Origin: Magnetococcales bacterium
Lineage (GTDB): Bacteria; Pseudomonadota; Magnetococcia; Magnetococcales; Magnetaquicoccaceae
Reading direction: 5' to 3'
DNA: 44,905 nucleotides
Assembly: GCA_015232825.1 (NCBI GenBank)
Contig: JADFYY010000006.1
Location: 1 to 44,905 of the forward strand
The notes beneath the pieces were generated by a model. That model was not told where the DNA came from and did no database searches. It saw only the letters and a list, made by a program, of their open reading frames with translations. Positions 1 through 9,479 of the stretch are shown in pieces. Position 1 is the first letter of the stretch. Each line of letters opens with the position of its first letter. Position numbers and translations under genes: made by a program.

Positions 1-317
1 TCGAAATAGTTTCTTTTCGATAGCCACTATCCGCATAGATGCTAGATTTGACAAAAAAAATGATCTTTTCACATGCAGTCGATTCTAACCATAGGTTGTT
101 GCATTTTTAATGAATAGTGCGTTATGTCAATTTAAGACACTACCGATGGTTTTATCTCCCACGCCCCTACCCTCCCGCCCAACCTGATAAAAAACAGTAA
201 GCAGTATTTGCATTAAGGAACAAATTCCGATAAACTCTCATCTCAATAATACACTGTTTTGCGCAGGGTTCGCATTGAAGCAAACGGACATCCAACCGGA
301 TAAAATGGGGTGGCTTC
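1..317 (+). promoter_or_regulatory. Leader region of the minor-pilin operon, weak promoter candidate
   Basis: No gene is visible in these 317 bases. The best promoter-like pair upstream of pilE is TTGCAT at 208-213 and TAAACT at 231-236 with a 17-base spacer, matching the sigma-70 consensus at only 3/6 and 4/6 positions. I did not find a convincing sigma-54 (GG-N10-GC) element, although many pilin genes use one. The pilE start is preceded by a purine-rich GGGGTGG stretch that can act as ribosome binding site. Confidence 0.25.
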
Positions 318-761
318 ATGAATACCATCAAACGACCTTGCCCGATCTATTCGTCAGCCCAGAACGGCTTTACCCTGGTTGAACTGCTGATCGTCGTGGC
401 AATCATCGGTCTCTTGAGTGCCATTGCCTTTCCAAACTATCAAGATTCCATACGCAAATCCCACCGAACGGATGCCCAGCAACTAATGGTCTCCATCGCC
501 AATCGGGAAGAGTTGTACCTGTTGGATGCCATGAGCTACTCAAACAATTTCACCACTCTGAACTTCACCAGCGATGGTTGGACGTGCGCCAACACTACCT
601 GCTCCAATACCTACTATTCGGTTGTTGTGACGCTGTCCACTTCTCCACCCGGTTACACCATCACCGCCACGCCTGTTGCCAACTCATCGCAGGTCAGCGA
701 CGGGGTCTTAACCTTAAGCAGTACCGGAACAAAAACACGCAATGGCGTAACAGGGTGGTAA
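318..761 (+). CDS. pilE: Type IV pilin, PilE-like
   Basis: This 147-residue protein is a type IV prepilin. A short basic leader ends in Gly17 and is followed by [20 protein letters not shown], the classic prepilin peptidase site with Phe as mature residue 1 and Glu22 as mature Glu5. The hydrophobic helix runs to about residue 38, followed by a PNYQDS segment typical of PilE-type minor pilins and a small globular domain with Cys residues in the WTCANTTC region. It is the first gene of a six-gene minor-pilin operon and should sit in the inner membrane before assembly at the pilus tip. Its order before fimT, pilV, pilW, pilX and pilY1 suggests a minor (PilE-type) pilin rather than the major subunit, but length alone does not separate these. 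The fimT gene starts 33 bases downstream. Confidence 0.85.
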   Translation: MNTIKRPCPIYSSAQNGFTLVELLIVVAIIGLLSAIAFPNYQDSIRKSHRTDAQQLMVSIANREELYLLDAMSYSNNFTTLNFTSDGWTCANTTCSNTYYSVVVTLSTSPPGYTITATPVANSSQVSDGVLTLSSTGTKTRNGVTGW

Positions 762-794
762 CATTCATGTAATCAACTTTCATCGAGACATATC

Positions 795-1292
795 ATGAAT
801 GGCCAAATAAAAAATATACAGCAAGGCTTTACGCTCGTTGAAATATTGCTCACACTCGGCATTGTGGCAATTCTGCTCTCCCATGGAATACCCTATATGC
901 GTGACGCAATCTTAAGCCAGCGCGTCAAGAATACCGCTTCCGATCTTCAGATCAGCCTAAATTTTGCTCGCAGCGAAGCCATCAAACGCAATGCCAGTAT
1001 TGACATCATCCCGACTGGCACCTGGAATGGCGGATGGACCATTCAAACCGTGGCCCCCGCACCAATACTAACGCTAAAAACAATGGATGCCTATTCCGAT
1101 CTGACCATCTCTGGGCCAGCCGGGAATATCACTTATTTGCGCAGTGGTCGTCTCTCCAGTGCGGTGACGAGCTTTCAAGTCTCTATCGCAGGAAATTCGG
1201 CTATCGCCATGCGATGTGTCAACATCAGCATCAACGGCATGCCCAACGCAAAAATCGACTCCGACTCCAACACGGCCAACGGGTGCAACTAA
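795..1292 (+). CDS. fimT: GspH/FimT-family pseudopilin
   Basis: The protein has 165 residues. The prepilin site is Gly11 followed by FTLVEILLTLGIVAILLSHG, with Glu16 as mature Glu5. After the helix comes the segment DLQISLNFARSEAIKRN, which is diagnostic of the GspH/FimT family (the 'ARSEAIKRN' helix). The C-terminal beta domain ends in a Cys pair (MRCVNI and NGCN). FimT-like pseudopilins are minor components that prime pilus assembly and in some bacteria bind DNA at the pilus tip. The ATG follows a weak upstream purine stretch. The stop is only 5 bases before the pilV start, so translation is probably coupled. Confidence 0.85.
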   Translation: MNGQIKNIQQGFTLVEILLTLGIVAILLSHGIPYMRDAILSQRVKNTASDLQISLNFARSEAIKRNASIDIIPTGTWNGGWTIQTVAPAPILTLKTMDAYSDLTISGPAGNITYLRSGRLSSAVTSFQVSIAGNSAIAMRCVNISINGMPNAKIDSDSNTANGCN

Positions 1293-1297
1293 AGACC

Positions 1298-1948
1298 ATG
1301 CGCAACCACGGCTTCACTTTGCTTGAGATTTTAATCACCATGCTCATCGTGTCCATTGGGCTGCTTGGTCTGGCCTCATTAATGACGCGCATCCACCTCT
1401 CCGAACTGGAGGCCTACCAACGCACCCAGGCATTGATCCTGCTCTCCGACATCACCGAACGACTCAACAGCGTCAACGTCCTCACCCGCCCATGTTTTGG
1501 CTTCACCACCAACTTAACCGATGGCACTCCATACATTGGAACCACAGGCAGCGGATGGGCCTTGCCTGCCCCTTGTGCCACCGGCACTACCGCCCACAAC
1601 ACTCAGGTGGATACGATCATCACTACCTTAAACAACCAGCTCCAAGGTCTCTCCGAAACCAAAGCGGGATCCACAACCGGGTCTGGGGCCATGCTCGGAG
1701 CCAGAGTCTGTATCCGTTTCGATAGCACCGACCTACTACTTGATAGTTTGGGCAACACCATCTCTGGCACAGAACTCTACACCATTACCGTGGCCTGGCA
1801 AGGAGTCGTTCCCACCTTCGCGCCCACCAGCGCATGCGCCAATGGTCTCTATGGCGCGGAAACATTACGAAGAACCCTTTCTACCACCATCCGTTTTGCC
1901 AGCCTTACTGCGGCACGACTCGAAACGGAGATACTCCCATGGCTATGA
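1298..1948 (+). CDS. pilV: Minor pilin PilV
   Basis: The reading frame is open further upstream, but the first sensible start is the ATG at 1298, five bases after the fimT stop, which places the prepilin site correctly at the N terminus: MRNHG then FTLLEILITMLIVSIGLLGL, with Glu10 as mature Glu5. The product has 216 residues. The run SIGLLGLASLMTR after the helix is the usual PilV signature. PilV is a minor pilin that, with PilW, PilX, FimU/FimT and PilY1, forms the priming and tip complex of type IVa pili. The 3' end overlaps the pilW start by 10 bases. Confidence 0.85.
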   Translation: MRNHGFTLLEILITMLIVSIGLLGLASLMTRIHLSELEAYQRTQALILLSDITERLNSVNVLTRPCFGFTTNLTDGTPYIGTTGSGWALPAPCATGTTAHNTQVDTIITTLNNQLQGLSETKAGSTTGSGAMLGARVCIRFDSTDLLLDSLGNTISGTELYTITVAWQGVVPTFAPTSACANGLYGAETLRRTLSTTIRFASLTAARLETEILPWL

Positions 1949-3027
1949 CCCAATCACCCAAGCCAGCCGGATTCTCCCTCATAGAGGTGATGATCTCCAT
2001 AACCATCGGTCTGGTGATTTTATTGGCAGTCATCTCTATGCTGGCCACCTCCACCCGCTCGCAACAAAATATGGAGCAATCCGCCAGTATTGTTGAAAAT
2101 GGTCATTTTTCCATCCAGACATTATTTGACGACTTACGTCATGCAGGTTTTTACGGTCACTATTATTCCCATGGACTCGCCACGCCCGCCGCTCTGCCCG
2201 ATCCCTGCGCCCTCACAGAGGCCTCTCTTCTGGCCGCCATGGCCTTGCCGGTGCAAGGTTACGAATCTACCAGTTTGACAACCCGCGCCAATGTCGCCAG
2301 CACAACCTGTTCCCTCCTGACAACCGCCAACCTGAAAACCGGATCCGATATCCTGGTAGTACGCCGCGCCGACACAGACATCTTTACTGGTACGCCGACT
2401 ATCAACGAGGTCTATCTGCAAAGCAATGTCACCACAGCCGACATCCAATTTGGCAATTCAGCCGCCAACGTCCCGACTACTACTGCAGATAATGGGGCCA
2501 TATCCATTCAAAAACGCAATGGTGCCACTCTCTTAGCCGCTGACACCCGCAAGTATCATGTTGGGGTCTATTTTGTCGCCCCTTGCAGCGTGGGAAGCGG
2601 TAGCTCTGGGGTCTGCACCACCATCGACGACTCTATTCCCACCTTGAAACGTTTGGATCTCACGTCATCAAACGGCGTCACCGCCATGGTCATCACACCC
2701 GTGGCCGAAGGGGTTGAATACATGAAACTGCTCTACGGCATTGACACCTCTCCAGCCACCACCGATCTCACAACCGGCCTGACCGGCGACGGCATTGCCG
2801 ACAGCCAAGTCACCATTCCGACCACCGTCGCCCAATGGCGAGATGTGGTCTCTGTCCAGGTCCATCTTCTGGTACGCGCCTCCGCAACCACGACAAACCA
2901 TATCGATGATAAAAGTTATCAATTAGCCACCATCACGGTTCCGGCCTTTTCCGACAGTTACAGACGCCACGTCTTTAGCAGTGAAGTACGTCTCGTCAAC
3001 CTCGCTGGACCGAGGAGTCTGCAATGA
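1939..3027 (+). CDS. pilW: Minor pilin PilW
   Basis: The product has 362 residues from the ATG at 1939, chosen because GGAG at 1927-1930 lies 8 bases upstream; a second in-frame ATG at 1945 overlaps the pilV stop. The prepilin site is Gly11 then FSLIEVMISITIGLVILLAV, with Glu16 as mature Glu5. The segment after the helix, including ENGHFSIQTLFDDLRHAGFY, is typical of PilW, where it precedes a large extracellular domain. The rest is Thr/Ala-rich and contains several Cys residues. PilW belongs to the minor-pilin tip complex. Its last codons overlap the pilX start (ATGA). Confidence 0.85.
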   Translation: MAMTQSPKPAGFSLIEVMISITIGLVILLAVISMLATSTRSQQNMEQSASIVENGHFSIQTLFDDLRHAGFYGHYYSHGLATPAALPDPCALTEASLLAAMALPVQGYESTSLTTRANVASTTCSLLTTANLKTGSDILVVRRADTDIFTGTPTINEVYLQSNVTTADIQFGNSAANVPTTTADNGAISIQKRNGATLLAADTRKYHVGVYFVAPCSVGSGSSGVCTTIDDSIPTLKRLDLTSSNGVTAMVITPVAEGVEYMKLLYGIDTSPATTDLTTGLTGDGIADSQVTIPTTVAQWRDVVSVQVHLLVRASATTTNHIDDKSYQLATITVPAFSDSYRRHVFSSEVRLVNLAGPRSLQ

Positions 3028-3458
3028 ACACCCAATCCCGTGGTGCCGCAACTCTGCTGGCCAGCCTGATCATCTTGGTTCTCCTGACCATGATCGTGGT
3101 CTCATCCATGAACGTCAGTACCGTCAATTTTGGCATTGTTGGCAATTTGCAAACCATCAAGACCATGGATTCGGCAACCCAACAAGCCTTGGATACTGTC
3201 ATGTCACAAGGAGCCCATTTTACCGCTTCGATGCCCACATATACATTCAGATCAAACTCAGACATAGGCACCATAGCGGCCCCAACCTGCATTGATTCCC
3301 AAATCTCCAGTGGCAACAGTGCAAGTTGGACCATGGCACCCAGAGACAACACCTGGGAATTGACGGCCACCATCACCAATACCACGACAGGAGCGGTTTC
3401 CACCATTCATCAGGGGACACAAATTCGACAACTGGCGGGTGTTTGTTACCCGGAATAA
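3024..3458 (+). CDS. pilX: Minor pilin PilX
   Basis: This 144-residue protein starts in the ATGA overlap with pilW. Its N terminus, SRGAATLLASLIILVLLTMI, matches the PilX N-terminal pattern (RGAALLxxLxxLxxLT). As in other PilX proteins the Glu5 of ordinary pilins is absent. A NVSTVNFGIVGN stretch follows the helix, as in the family. Two Cys (CIDSQ and the C-terminal GVCYPE) may form a disulfide. PilX is a minor pilin of the tip complex that cooperates with PilY1, whose gene begins 19 bases downstream. Confidence 0.8.
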   Translation: MNTQSRGAATLLASLIILVLLTMIVVSSMNVSTVNFGIVGNLQTIKTMDSATQQALDTVMSQGAHFTASMPTYTFRSNSDIGTIAAPTCIDSQISSGNSASWTMAPRDNTWELTATITNTTTGAVSTIHQGTQIRQLAGVCYPE

Positions 3459-3477
3459 CGATAAGGGGGTCTCTCAC

Positions 3478-6400
3478 ATGCGCACAATTTTCGGCTTGAT
3501 TTTAATTCTCTGTCTGTGTCTGACGCCCGTTGGCACGAACCACGCAGCCTTTGACCCGGTCAATGATGACACAGACCTATTTTTGAGCAACCCCAATGTC
3601 ACAGCAGACCGTCCCAATGTTTTGATCATCCTCGACAACACCGCCAACTGGAACCAAGCATTCGTCAACGAAAAAGCGGCTCTGGTTTCTGTGGTATCCA
3701 ATTTGAGCGATGCCTTTAATGTCGGCCTGCAGTTGTTTCCCGAAACCGGCAATCCCAATGACAATGTGGACGGTGGATATATCCGTTTTGCCATACGGCA
3801 AATGACCACAACCCCGAAAAACAACAAAAACACTCTAGCCAACTTGGTAAACGCCCTGGATATTAGGGATGACAAAGGAAACAACGCCACCACGGGCTTG
3901 ACCATGTACGAGGCTTATCTCTATTTCGCTGGTTTGGCCTCGCGTGCCAGTTTTGGCAAAGTTAAAACCGACTATGAAAACAATGTTAGCCACCCCGCAA
4001 ACGGCTTGGGAAGCTATGCCTTGCCTGCTTCACCCACAGCCGCTTCCCTTTACAACTCCCCCATTGCCAATGGCTGCCAAAAAAATTTCATCATCTATAT
4101 CAGCAACGGACCAGCCAATGAAAATGCCAATGCCAGAGCTGATTCCGAAAACAAACTGGCTTCACTCACCGGTACGTCACCACCAAGCACCATCTCGATT
4201 ACGCCCAATGGTCAACAGGGTAACTGGGCTGACGAATGGGCCAACTACCTTGCCAACAGCGATATCAACAGCTCCATTAGCGGAAAACAGTCTGTCTACA
4301 CTTATGTCGTAGAAGTAGATCCCGGCACCACCGGTCAACAACAAGACATGACCGCCCTGCTCAAAAGCATGGCCAACAAGGGAATGGGACGCTATTTCGC
4401 CGTATCCAGTGGCAACTCCGGTCAGGCGATCATTAACACGCTCAACTCCATTTTTCAGGAGATTCAGGCGGTCAACAGCGTCTTTGCCGCTACCACCCTT
4501 CCGGTCAGCGTCAATGTCCGTGGCACCAACCTGAATCAGGTCTATGTTGGCATGTTTCGTCCCGATTCCCAAAAATTGCCTCGTTGGTATGGCAATCTCA
4601 AGTGCTATCAACTGGGATTGGATACCAGCACCAACGATCTGTATTTAGCAGACATGAACAACATTAAAGCGGAAAACACCACTACCGGTTTTCTCACCCC
4701 GACAGCCACCAGTTTCTGGACCGAAAGCTCCACATTCTGGTCGTTTAGGGACAATTCACTCAATGGTTCTGGCGGTGGATCGGATCTGCCAGATGGCGAT
4801 CTGGTGGAAAAGGGGGGCGTGGCCCAAAAACTGCGTCTCGACAATGCCGCCTCCCAGGCTCTGCGCAACCTCTACACCTGTACTGGAGAGTGCACCAACG
4901 GCAGTTCGCTCTCTTCGTATCCCTTCAATAAAGACAACACCGATATCACCTCAGCCAGCCTGATGCTGGATGTCCAATCTGTCTCTTCCCTGACTGGACT
5001 GGTGAATCAAACCATCACCGAGCTGACGGATGTCAAATCCGTCACTTCCCTCTCCACCGCTGGAGCAAGCGTCAACGTCTCCAGCTTAACCAATGGCTCA
5101 GTCACCCAAACCATCTCTTCCTTAACCACCACAACAACTAAACCCATCACCAGCCTGACCAACTCATCCATTGTCAAAACCATCACCCAATTGACTCAAC
5201 CCGCAAACAAAACCGCTGAGGCGACCATCACGGATCATGGATATCCAAACGGACAAATCGTCACCATCTCGGCTCCAACCTGCGATTCCAAATATTCGGT
5301 GACGAGTACCGCCATCACGGTGATTGACAACAATAAATTCCGCTATACCATCGCCGCTGGCAATGCAAACAATTGCACGAACGCCGCCACATCCACCACC
5401 ACAGGCTCCATTGTCACCGCCACAGTCGCATCCCACGGCTTTACCGATGGCCAGTCTGTCACCATCTCTGGTGTGACCCCTACCGGATATAATAACAGCT
5501 ACACAATCACCAAACTGACAGACGATACCTTCTCTTTTTCCGCCACGCCCTTAGCCGTGCCAACCGTCTTCGGATATGCCGCCGGGCAAACCTCGACCGC
5601 CACAGCCACCCTGACTGCCCATGGCTACAACGTCGGTGACACCATTACCATTGCCGGGGCCACACCGACCGGATACAACGGCAACATCACCATTCTGACC
5701 AAAGAGACCAACACCTTCACCTATGCCGCATCCCCCATGGCCAATGCCACAGGCACCCTCACCGCCACCAAAGGGAGTACCACCGTGACCGCCACGACCG
5801 TAGCGGATCATGGCTTTGTCACTGGCAATACCGTCACCATCAATGGGGCCACTCCAACCAGTTACAACGGTTCTTACAGCATTACCTATCTTACCCCCAC
5901 TTCATTCTCTTACACCACGGCCACGGCCCTGCCTCCGCAAACAGGAACCGGCATTACGGCTTCAAGCGGTGTCTCCACCAAGGCTGTGGCCACGGTAGCT
6001 GGCCACGGCTTTGCCTCAACAGAGCAAGTCACCATCAGCGGGGCCACCCCAACTGATTATAATGGATCTTACACGATCACCAAAATTGATGACAATTCGT
6101 TTTATTATACCCTCACATCCACCCCAACCCCTGCAACCGGGACCATCACCGCCAGACTAACCACACCCACTGCGTTTGCCACACTCACGGCCCATGGATA
6201 TTCTACCGGCGACTCGATTCAAATCAGCGGGGCCACACCCTCGACTTACAACCGCACCATTGCCATCACTGTCCTGGATAACGACCATTTTAAATATTCC
6301 CTAGCCTCCTCGCCCCTGACTGCGGCAACCGGTACACTCATCGCGGCCAACCAATCCCTCACCGCCCAAGCCACTGCCATCTCTCATGGTTTTGCCAATG

Positions 6401-8241
6401 GCAGTTCGATCACCATTGCTGGAGCCACTCCAACGGATTTCAATGGCACTTTCACTATCACTAAAATTGATGACAATAGTTTTACCTATACCCTCCTCAC
6501 CACCCCCCAAGGTACGGCCACTGGAACCATCACTGCTGAGGAGGGAGGGGTTGGTGTCACCAATACAGCTCGCGACAACCTCATTGACTGGATCCGGGGC
6601 GAAGATAATTACGAAGATGAAAACCTGAATGGCACTAGCACTGATGTACGGGCATCTATCCATGGTGACGTGCTGCACTCCAAACCGGCGGTGATCAATT
6701 ACAATCGCTTAGGGACGGATAACGACGTCATGGTCTTCTACGGGGCCAACGACGGCGTTTTTCGTGGCATCAAAGGGGGATTCTCCAGTGAAGCGGGCTA
6801 TGCAGACCCGGCCTCCGAGGTTTGGGGATTCATTCCATCCGAATTTTTTGGCAAGCTGAAACGACTGCGCAACAACGATCCGATCTTAAGCAGCACCTAT
6901 AAAAAGCATTATTTCGCCGATGGTTCCATTGGCTCATATGTCAAAGATGCCAACAACGACGGAAAACTCCTAGCCGCAGACAATGACAAGGTGCATATCT
7001 TTATCGGAATGCGTCGCGGGGGGCGTTTGATCTATGCCCTAGACGTCACCACGCCAGAAAGTCCGAAACTGCTCTGGAAAAAAGATTACACCTCCACAGG
7101 CTACACAGAACTTGGCTACACATGGTCCGAACCCAGGGTCATCCCAAAAATCAACGCCAATTCAGGCAATCCGGTACTCATTTTCGGTGCAGGCTTTGAT
7201 CCCACGGTGGAAGACGTCACCCCAGACACCATTACGGCAGCCACCTCAACCACCGTTACGGCTGGAGCAACGATTTACACGCGCAGCATGGGACGAGGAA
7301 TTTTCGTGGTGGATGCAGCCACAGGAGCAGTTCTCTGGCAGGCTGGACCTGGTCGCATTCCTGGAGACCTAGCCACCCACCCCTACCTCACGGTCAGAGG
7401 CATGAACTACAGCATTCCAAGCGATATCACGGTCATCTCCAACAAGGGGGGCTCACTCCCCAATCGGGCCTATGTCGGAGATACAGGAGGCAACGTGTGG
7501 CGCGTCAACCTAAACGATGCCGATGTCAACAACTGGACCGTAACCAAACTGGCGTCGATTGCCACCACCGACTCCTACAAAAATATGCGTAAATTTCTTT
7601 ATCCACCGGACGTTGTTTATTCCACGGATTACGATGCGGTATTGATTGGCAGTGGCGACCGCGAACACCCGTTGGACGAAAAGGTGGAAAACCGGATGTA
7701 CATGTTCAAAGACACGGACACAAACGTCACCTCAACGGACGCCAATATCCTTGAGAGCAACCTGTACAACGCCACCACCAACTGCATTCAAGACTCCACG
7801 GCCTGTGTGGCCGAGGATTCCACCTCGGCCCAATCCAGTCTCAACAGTGCCAAAGGGTGGTATATCCAGTTGCTGCCGGGTGAAAAGTTGGTAAGCAACG
7901 CCGTCAGCATCAATAAAGTCACCTTTTTCAACACCCACCAACCGGCTTCGTTGGCATCGGATACCAGTTGCGCCAACAATCTAGGGATAGCCAGGGCCTA
8001 TCAGGTCTCTTATCTCAACGCCACAGCACTGACTGATCGCGACAGCGATAGCAAAACAAGCTCTTCGGATCGTTACCAAGTCCATCCTGGCGGCGGTTTT
8101 CTGCCCCCACCAACTCCGGTGGTGGTGGAAATTGACGGCAAAATCGAGGTAGGTGTGGTATCTGGCGTTCGGGTGGACGAGCCACCTGGAGTGGCGTTTA
8201 ATAACCGTTTGCGGCGTTTTTGGTTCAAGGAAATGGAGTAA
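3478..8241 (+). CDS. pilY1: PilY1/PilC pilus tip protein with a repetitive insertion
   Basis: I chose the ATG at 3478 (1587 residues) because an AGGGGG ribosome binding site lies about 10 bases upstream and a signal peptide follows directly (MRTIFGLILILCLCL, cleavage near Ala24). Upstream frame extension into pilX is unlikely. Residues 47 to about 330 form a von Willebrand A domain, but its metal site is degenerate: D53-x-T55-x-N57 instead of DxSxS. From residue 1031 (NLIDWIRGED) to the end is the PilC/PilY1 beta-propeller, including IHGDVLHSKPAVINY, FYGANDGVFRG and a DxNxDG calcium-binding-like loop near residue 1157. PilY1 is exported and sits at the pilus tip, where it controls adhesion and retraction. 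Between the two domains lie about 500 residues of low-complexity SLT-type and HG-type repeats, which makes the protein several hundred residues longer than usual PilY1. The opposite-strand DUF790 gene ends 8 bases later. Confidence 0.9.
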   Translation: MRTIFGLILILCLCLTPVGTNHAAFDPVNDDTDLFLSNPNVTADRPNVLIILDNTANWNQAFVNEKAALVSVVSNLSDAFNVGLQLFPETGNPNDNVDGGYIRFAIRQMTTTPKNNKNTLANLVNALDIRDDKGNNATTGLTMYEAYLYFAGLASRASFGKVKTDYENNVSHPANGLGSYALPASPTAASLYNSPIANGCQKNFIIYISNGPANENANARADSENKLASLTGTSPPSTISITPNGQQGNWADEWANYLANSDINSSISGKQSVYTYVVEVDPGTTGQQQDMTALLKSMANKGMGRYFAVSSGNSGQAIINTLNSIFQEIQAVNSVFAATTLPVSVNVRGTNLNQVYVGMFRPDSQKLPRWYGNLKCYQLGLDTSTNDLYLADMNNIKAENTTTGFLTPTATSFWTESSTFWSFRDNSLNGSGGGSDLPDGDLVEKGGVAQKLRLDNAASQALRNLYTCTGECTNGSSLSSYPFNKDNTDITSASLMLDVQSVSSLTGLVNQTITELTDVKSVTSLSTAGASVNVSSLTNGSVTQTISSLTTTTTKPITSLTNSSIVKTITQLTQPANKTAEATITDHGYPNGQIVTISAPTCDSKYSVTSTAITVIDNNKFRYTIAAGNANNCTNAATSTTTGSIVTATVASHGFTDGQSVTISGVTPTGYNNSYTITKLTDDTFSFSATPLAVPTVFGYAAGQTSTATATLTAHGYNVGDTITIAGATPTGYNGNITILTKETNTFTYAASPMANATGTLTATKGSTTVTATTVADHGFVTGNTVTINGATPTSYNGSYSITYLTPTSFSYTTATALPPQTGTGITASSGVSTKAVATVAGHGFASTEQVTISGATPTDYNGSYTITKIDDNSFYYTLTSTPTPATGTITARLTTPTAFATLTAHGYSTGDSIQISGATPSTYNRTIAITVLDNDHFKYSLASSPLTAATGTLIAANQSLTAQATAISHGFANGSSITIAGATPTDFNGTFTITKIDDNSFTYTLLTTPQGTATGTITAEEGGVGVTNTARDNLIDWIRGEDNYEDENLNGTSTDVRASIHGDVLHSKPAVINYNRLGTDNDVMVFYGANDGVFRGIKGGFSSEAGYADPASEVWGFIPSEFFGKLKRLRNNDPILSSTYKKHYFADGSIGSYVKDANNDGKLLAADNDKVHIFIGMRRGGRLIYALDVTTPESPKLLWKKDYTSTGYTELGYTWSEPRVIPKINANSGNPVLIFGAGFDPTVEDVTPDTITAATSTTVTAGATIYTRSMGRGIFVVDAATGAVLWQAGPGRIPGDLATHPYLTVRGMNYSIPSDITVISNKGGSLPNRAYVGDTGGNVWRVNLNDADVNNWTVTKLASIATTDSYKNMRKFLYPPDVVYSTDYDAVLIGSGDREHPLDEKVENRMYMFKDTDTNVTSTDANILESNLYNATTNCIQDSTACVAEDSTSAQSSLNSAKGWYIQLLPGEKLVSNAVSINKVTFFNTHQPASLASDTSCANNLGIARAYQVSYLNATALTDRDSDSKTSSSDRYQVHPGGGFLPPPTPVVVEIDGKIEVGVVSGVRVDEPPGVAFNNRLRRFWFKEME
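5233..6540 (+). repeat. Seven HG-type repeats coded within pilY1
   Basis: Seven imperfect tandem units with a period of 186-198 bases (62-66 residues) begin at 5233, 5431, 5617, 5806, 6001, 6190 and 6382. Each unit carries HG(Y/F)xxGxxVTISGATPTxYNGSY followed by ITxxDxxxFxYT, here written as a consensus. Unit 1 is aberrant, with a Cys pair in place of the ATP segment. The DNA is diverged between units, so these are old protein repeats rather than recent DNA duplications. They are preceded (about 4975-5215) by a shorter Ser/Leu/Thr-rich repeat of the form SSLTNxSVxxTI. Confidence 0.85.
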
Positions 8242-8249
8242 AATTAATA

Positions 8250-9479
8250 TTATTCCATTTCCACACCCAAAAACCCATCCAAACACTTTTCCACCCGTTT
8301 GACCGGCGGAAACTGGTTAAAGACAAAACCGTGATCTTGAAACCAACGGGAGTTCTCCAGCAATTTGGATAAAGCCGGTTGTTTGCTTAAAGCTCGATCC
8401 ACTCCCACAGCCAAAAAAACAGGCTTGTGGGAGCCATCCAGACGGGCCAGACGCCGTGGAAGATGTCCTTCGTGCCACGCATGAAAAAGTTCCAGGTGGA
8501 CCGTGATGCCGTTCTTATGCCGAAAACTGAAATCAGGAATGGCCATCTCCTGACCACCCAACTCCACCAACGGGGAGGTGGTCAAAATCTTCCAGTCCGC
8601 GACCTCCTCCTTGAATTTGGCCGCAAAGGTGGTGAATTCATCGGGAACATAGGCCGTGGTGCGGGTGTAATGGGATTTCAAACCACTGGTCTCATCCAAC
8701 TCCAAGGTGGCGGCGGGTTCGTTGCGGATGCGGGTCATGGCCGTCACCTTCCAACGAGAAAGGGCGCAGACCGCCGGGAGAAAATTGGCCAACTTGATGC
8801 CATATTTGCGCGTCACGTCAAACAGACTCAGCGGGCCGTCCAGATCCAAACGCAGCCCCTTTTCGCTAGTAGGAACAATCGTGGCCAAGAGTTGAAAAAA
8901 CTTCAAATGACGAAAAAATTGTCGTCGTTTGCCAATATCCGACTCCCAGATATAAAGAGTCATGGCATGGGACCAGATCAATGGACCTTGTGCCAAGGCC
9001 ATATTGTATCGATGTAGAAGATCTTCCGGCTCAATGGAATCAAAAGCCATCAAAGGTTGGCGCACCGGCAGATCGGCATGGAGATCCAATGCCAGTTGAT
9101 CGGGGTCGTCACGTCCCATATCCCTGACCACCGCACGACGAAAAAGCTCCAAATCATCCCTGTCGTCTGCCCGCAGATGTTTGGCCGCCGTGGTAAAAAT
9201 GGCCATACGTTGCTCTTCCAGCCCTTCCAGAGACTCCCGAAAGGTACAACGATCCAACAATAACTTGTTCACCCCCTTGGCGATCATGGGCGAGCGGTAA
9301 GAGTTGATCAACGGTAAGACGGCATCGGCCAACTCTTCACGACTTTGACCTTCACCCGCCGCATAAACCAGCGAGAGATCCCGGACGAGATTTTGCAAAA
9401 TCAGAGTGGTCGTATCGACAAAACGGGGAATCAGCCGCCCCTCGCGCCGATCATAACGCAACAGCTCCCTAGTCAGCAT
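8250..9479 (-). CDS. DUF790 family protein, Bax1-type nuclease partner of XPB
   Basis: The protein has 409 residues and matches the DUF790 family, whose archaeal members are called Bax1 and bind XPB helicase. Visible family marks are LLHRYNMALAQGPL near residues 154-167, LDLDGPLSLF near 211-220 and a C-terminal nuclease-like core with Asp316 in IPDFSF and Glu330 in VHLELF, a PD-(D/E)xK-type arrangement. From known Bax1 biochemistry the protein should be a structure-specific DNA nuclease acting on bubble or fork DNA with the helicase; that activity is inferred here. The start codon overlaps the end of the helicase gene by 7 bases, so the two are co-translated. The 3' end nearly meets pilY1 from the other strand. 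Confidence 0.8.
   Translation of the reverse strand: MLTRELLRYDRREGRLIPRFVDTTTLILQNLVRDLSLVYAAGEGQSREELADAVLPLINSYRSPMIAKGVNKLLLDRCTFRESLEGLEEQRMAIFTTAAKHLRADDRDDLELFRRAVVRDMGRDDPDQLALDLHADLPVRQPLMAFDSIEPEDLLHRYNMALAQGPLIWSHAMTLYIWESDIGKRRQFFRHLKFFQLLATIVPTSEKGLRLDLDGPLSLFDVTRKYGIKLANFLPAVCALSRWKVTAMTRIRNEPAATLELDETSGLKSHYTRTTAYVPDEFTTFAAKFKEEVADWKILTTSPLVELGGQEMAIPDFSFRHKNGITVHLELFHAWHEGHLPRRLARLDGSHKPVFLAVGVDRALSKQPALSKLLENSRWFQDHGFVFNQFPPVKRVEKCLDGFLGVEME

Noticed and set aside
5233-6540. Tandem DNA repeats considered as CRISPR or recent duplications
   Set aside because: Units are 186-198 bases with diverged DNA and conserved protein pattern, with no short identical repeats and spacers; they are protein repeats inside pilY1.
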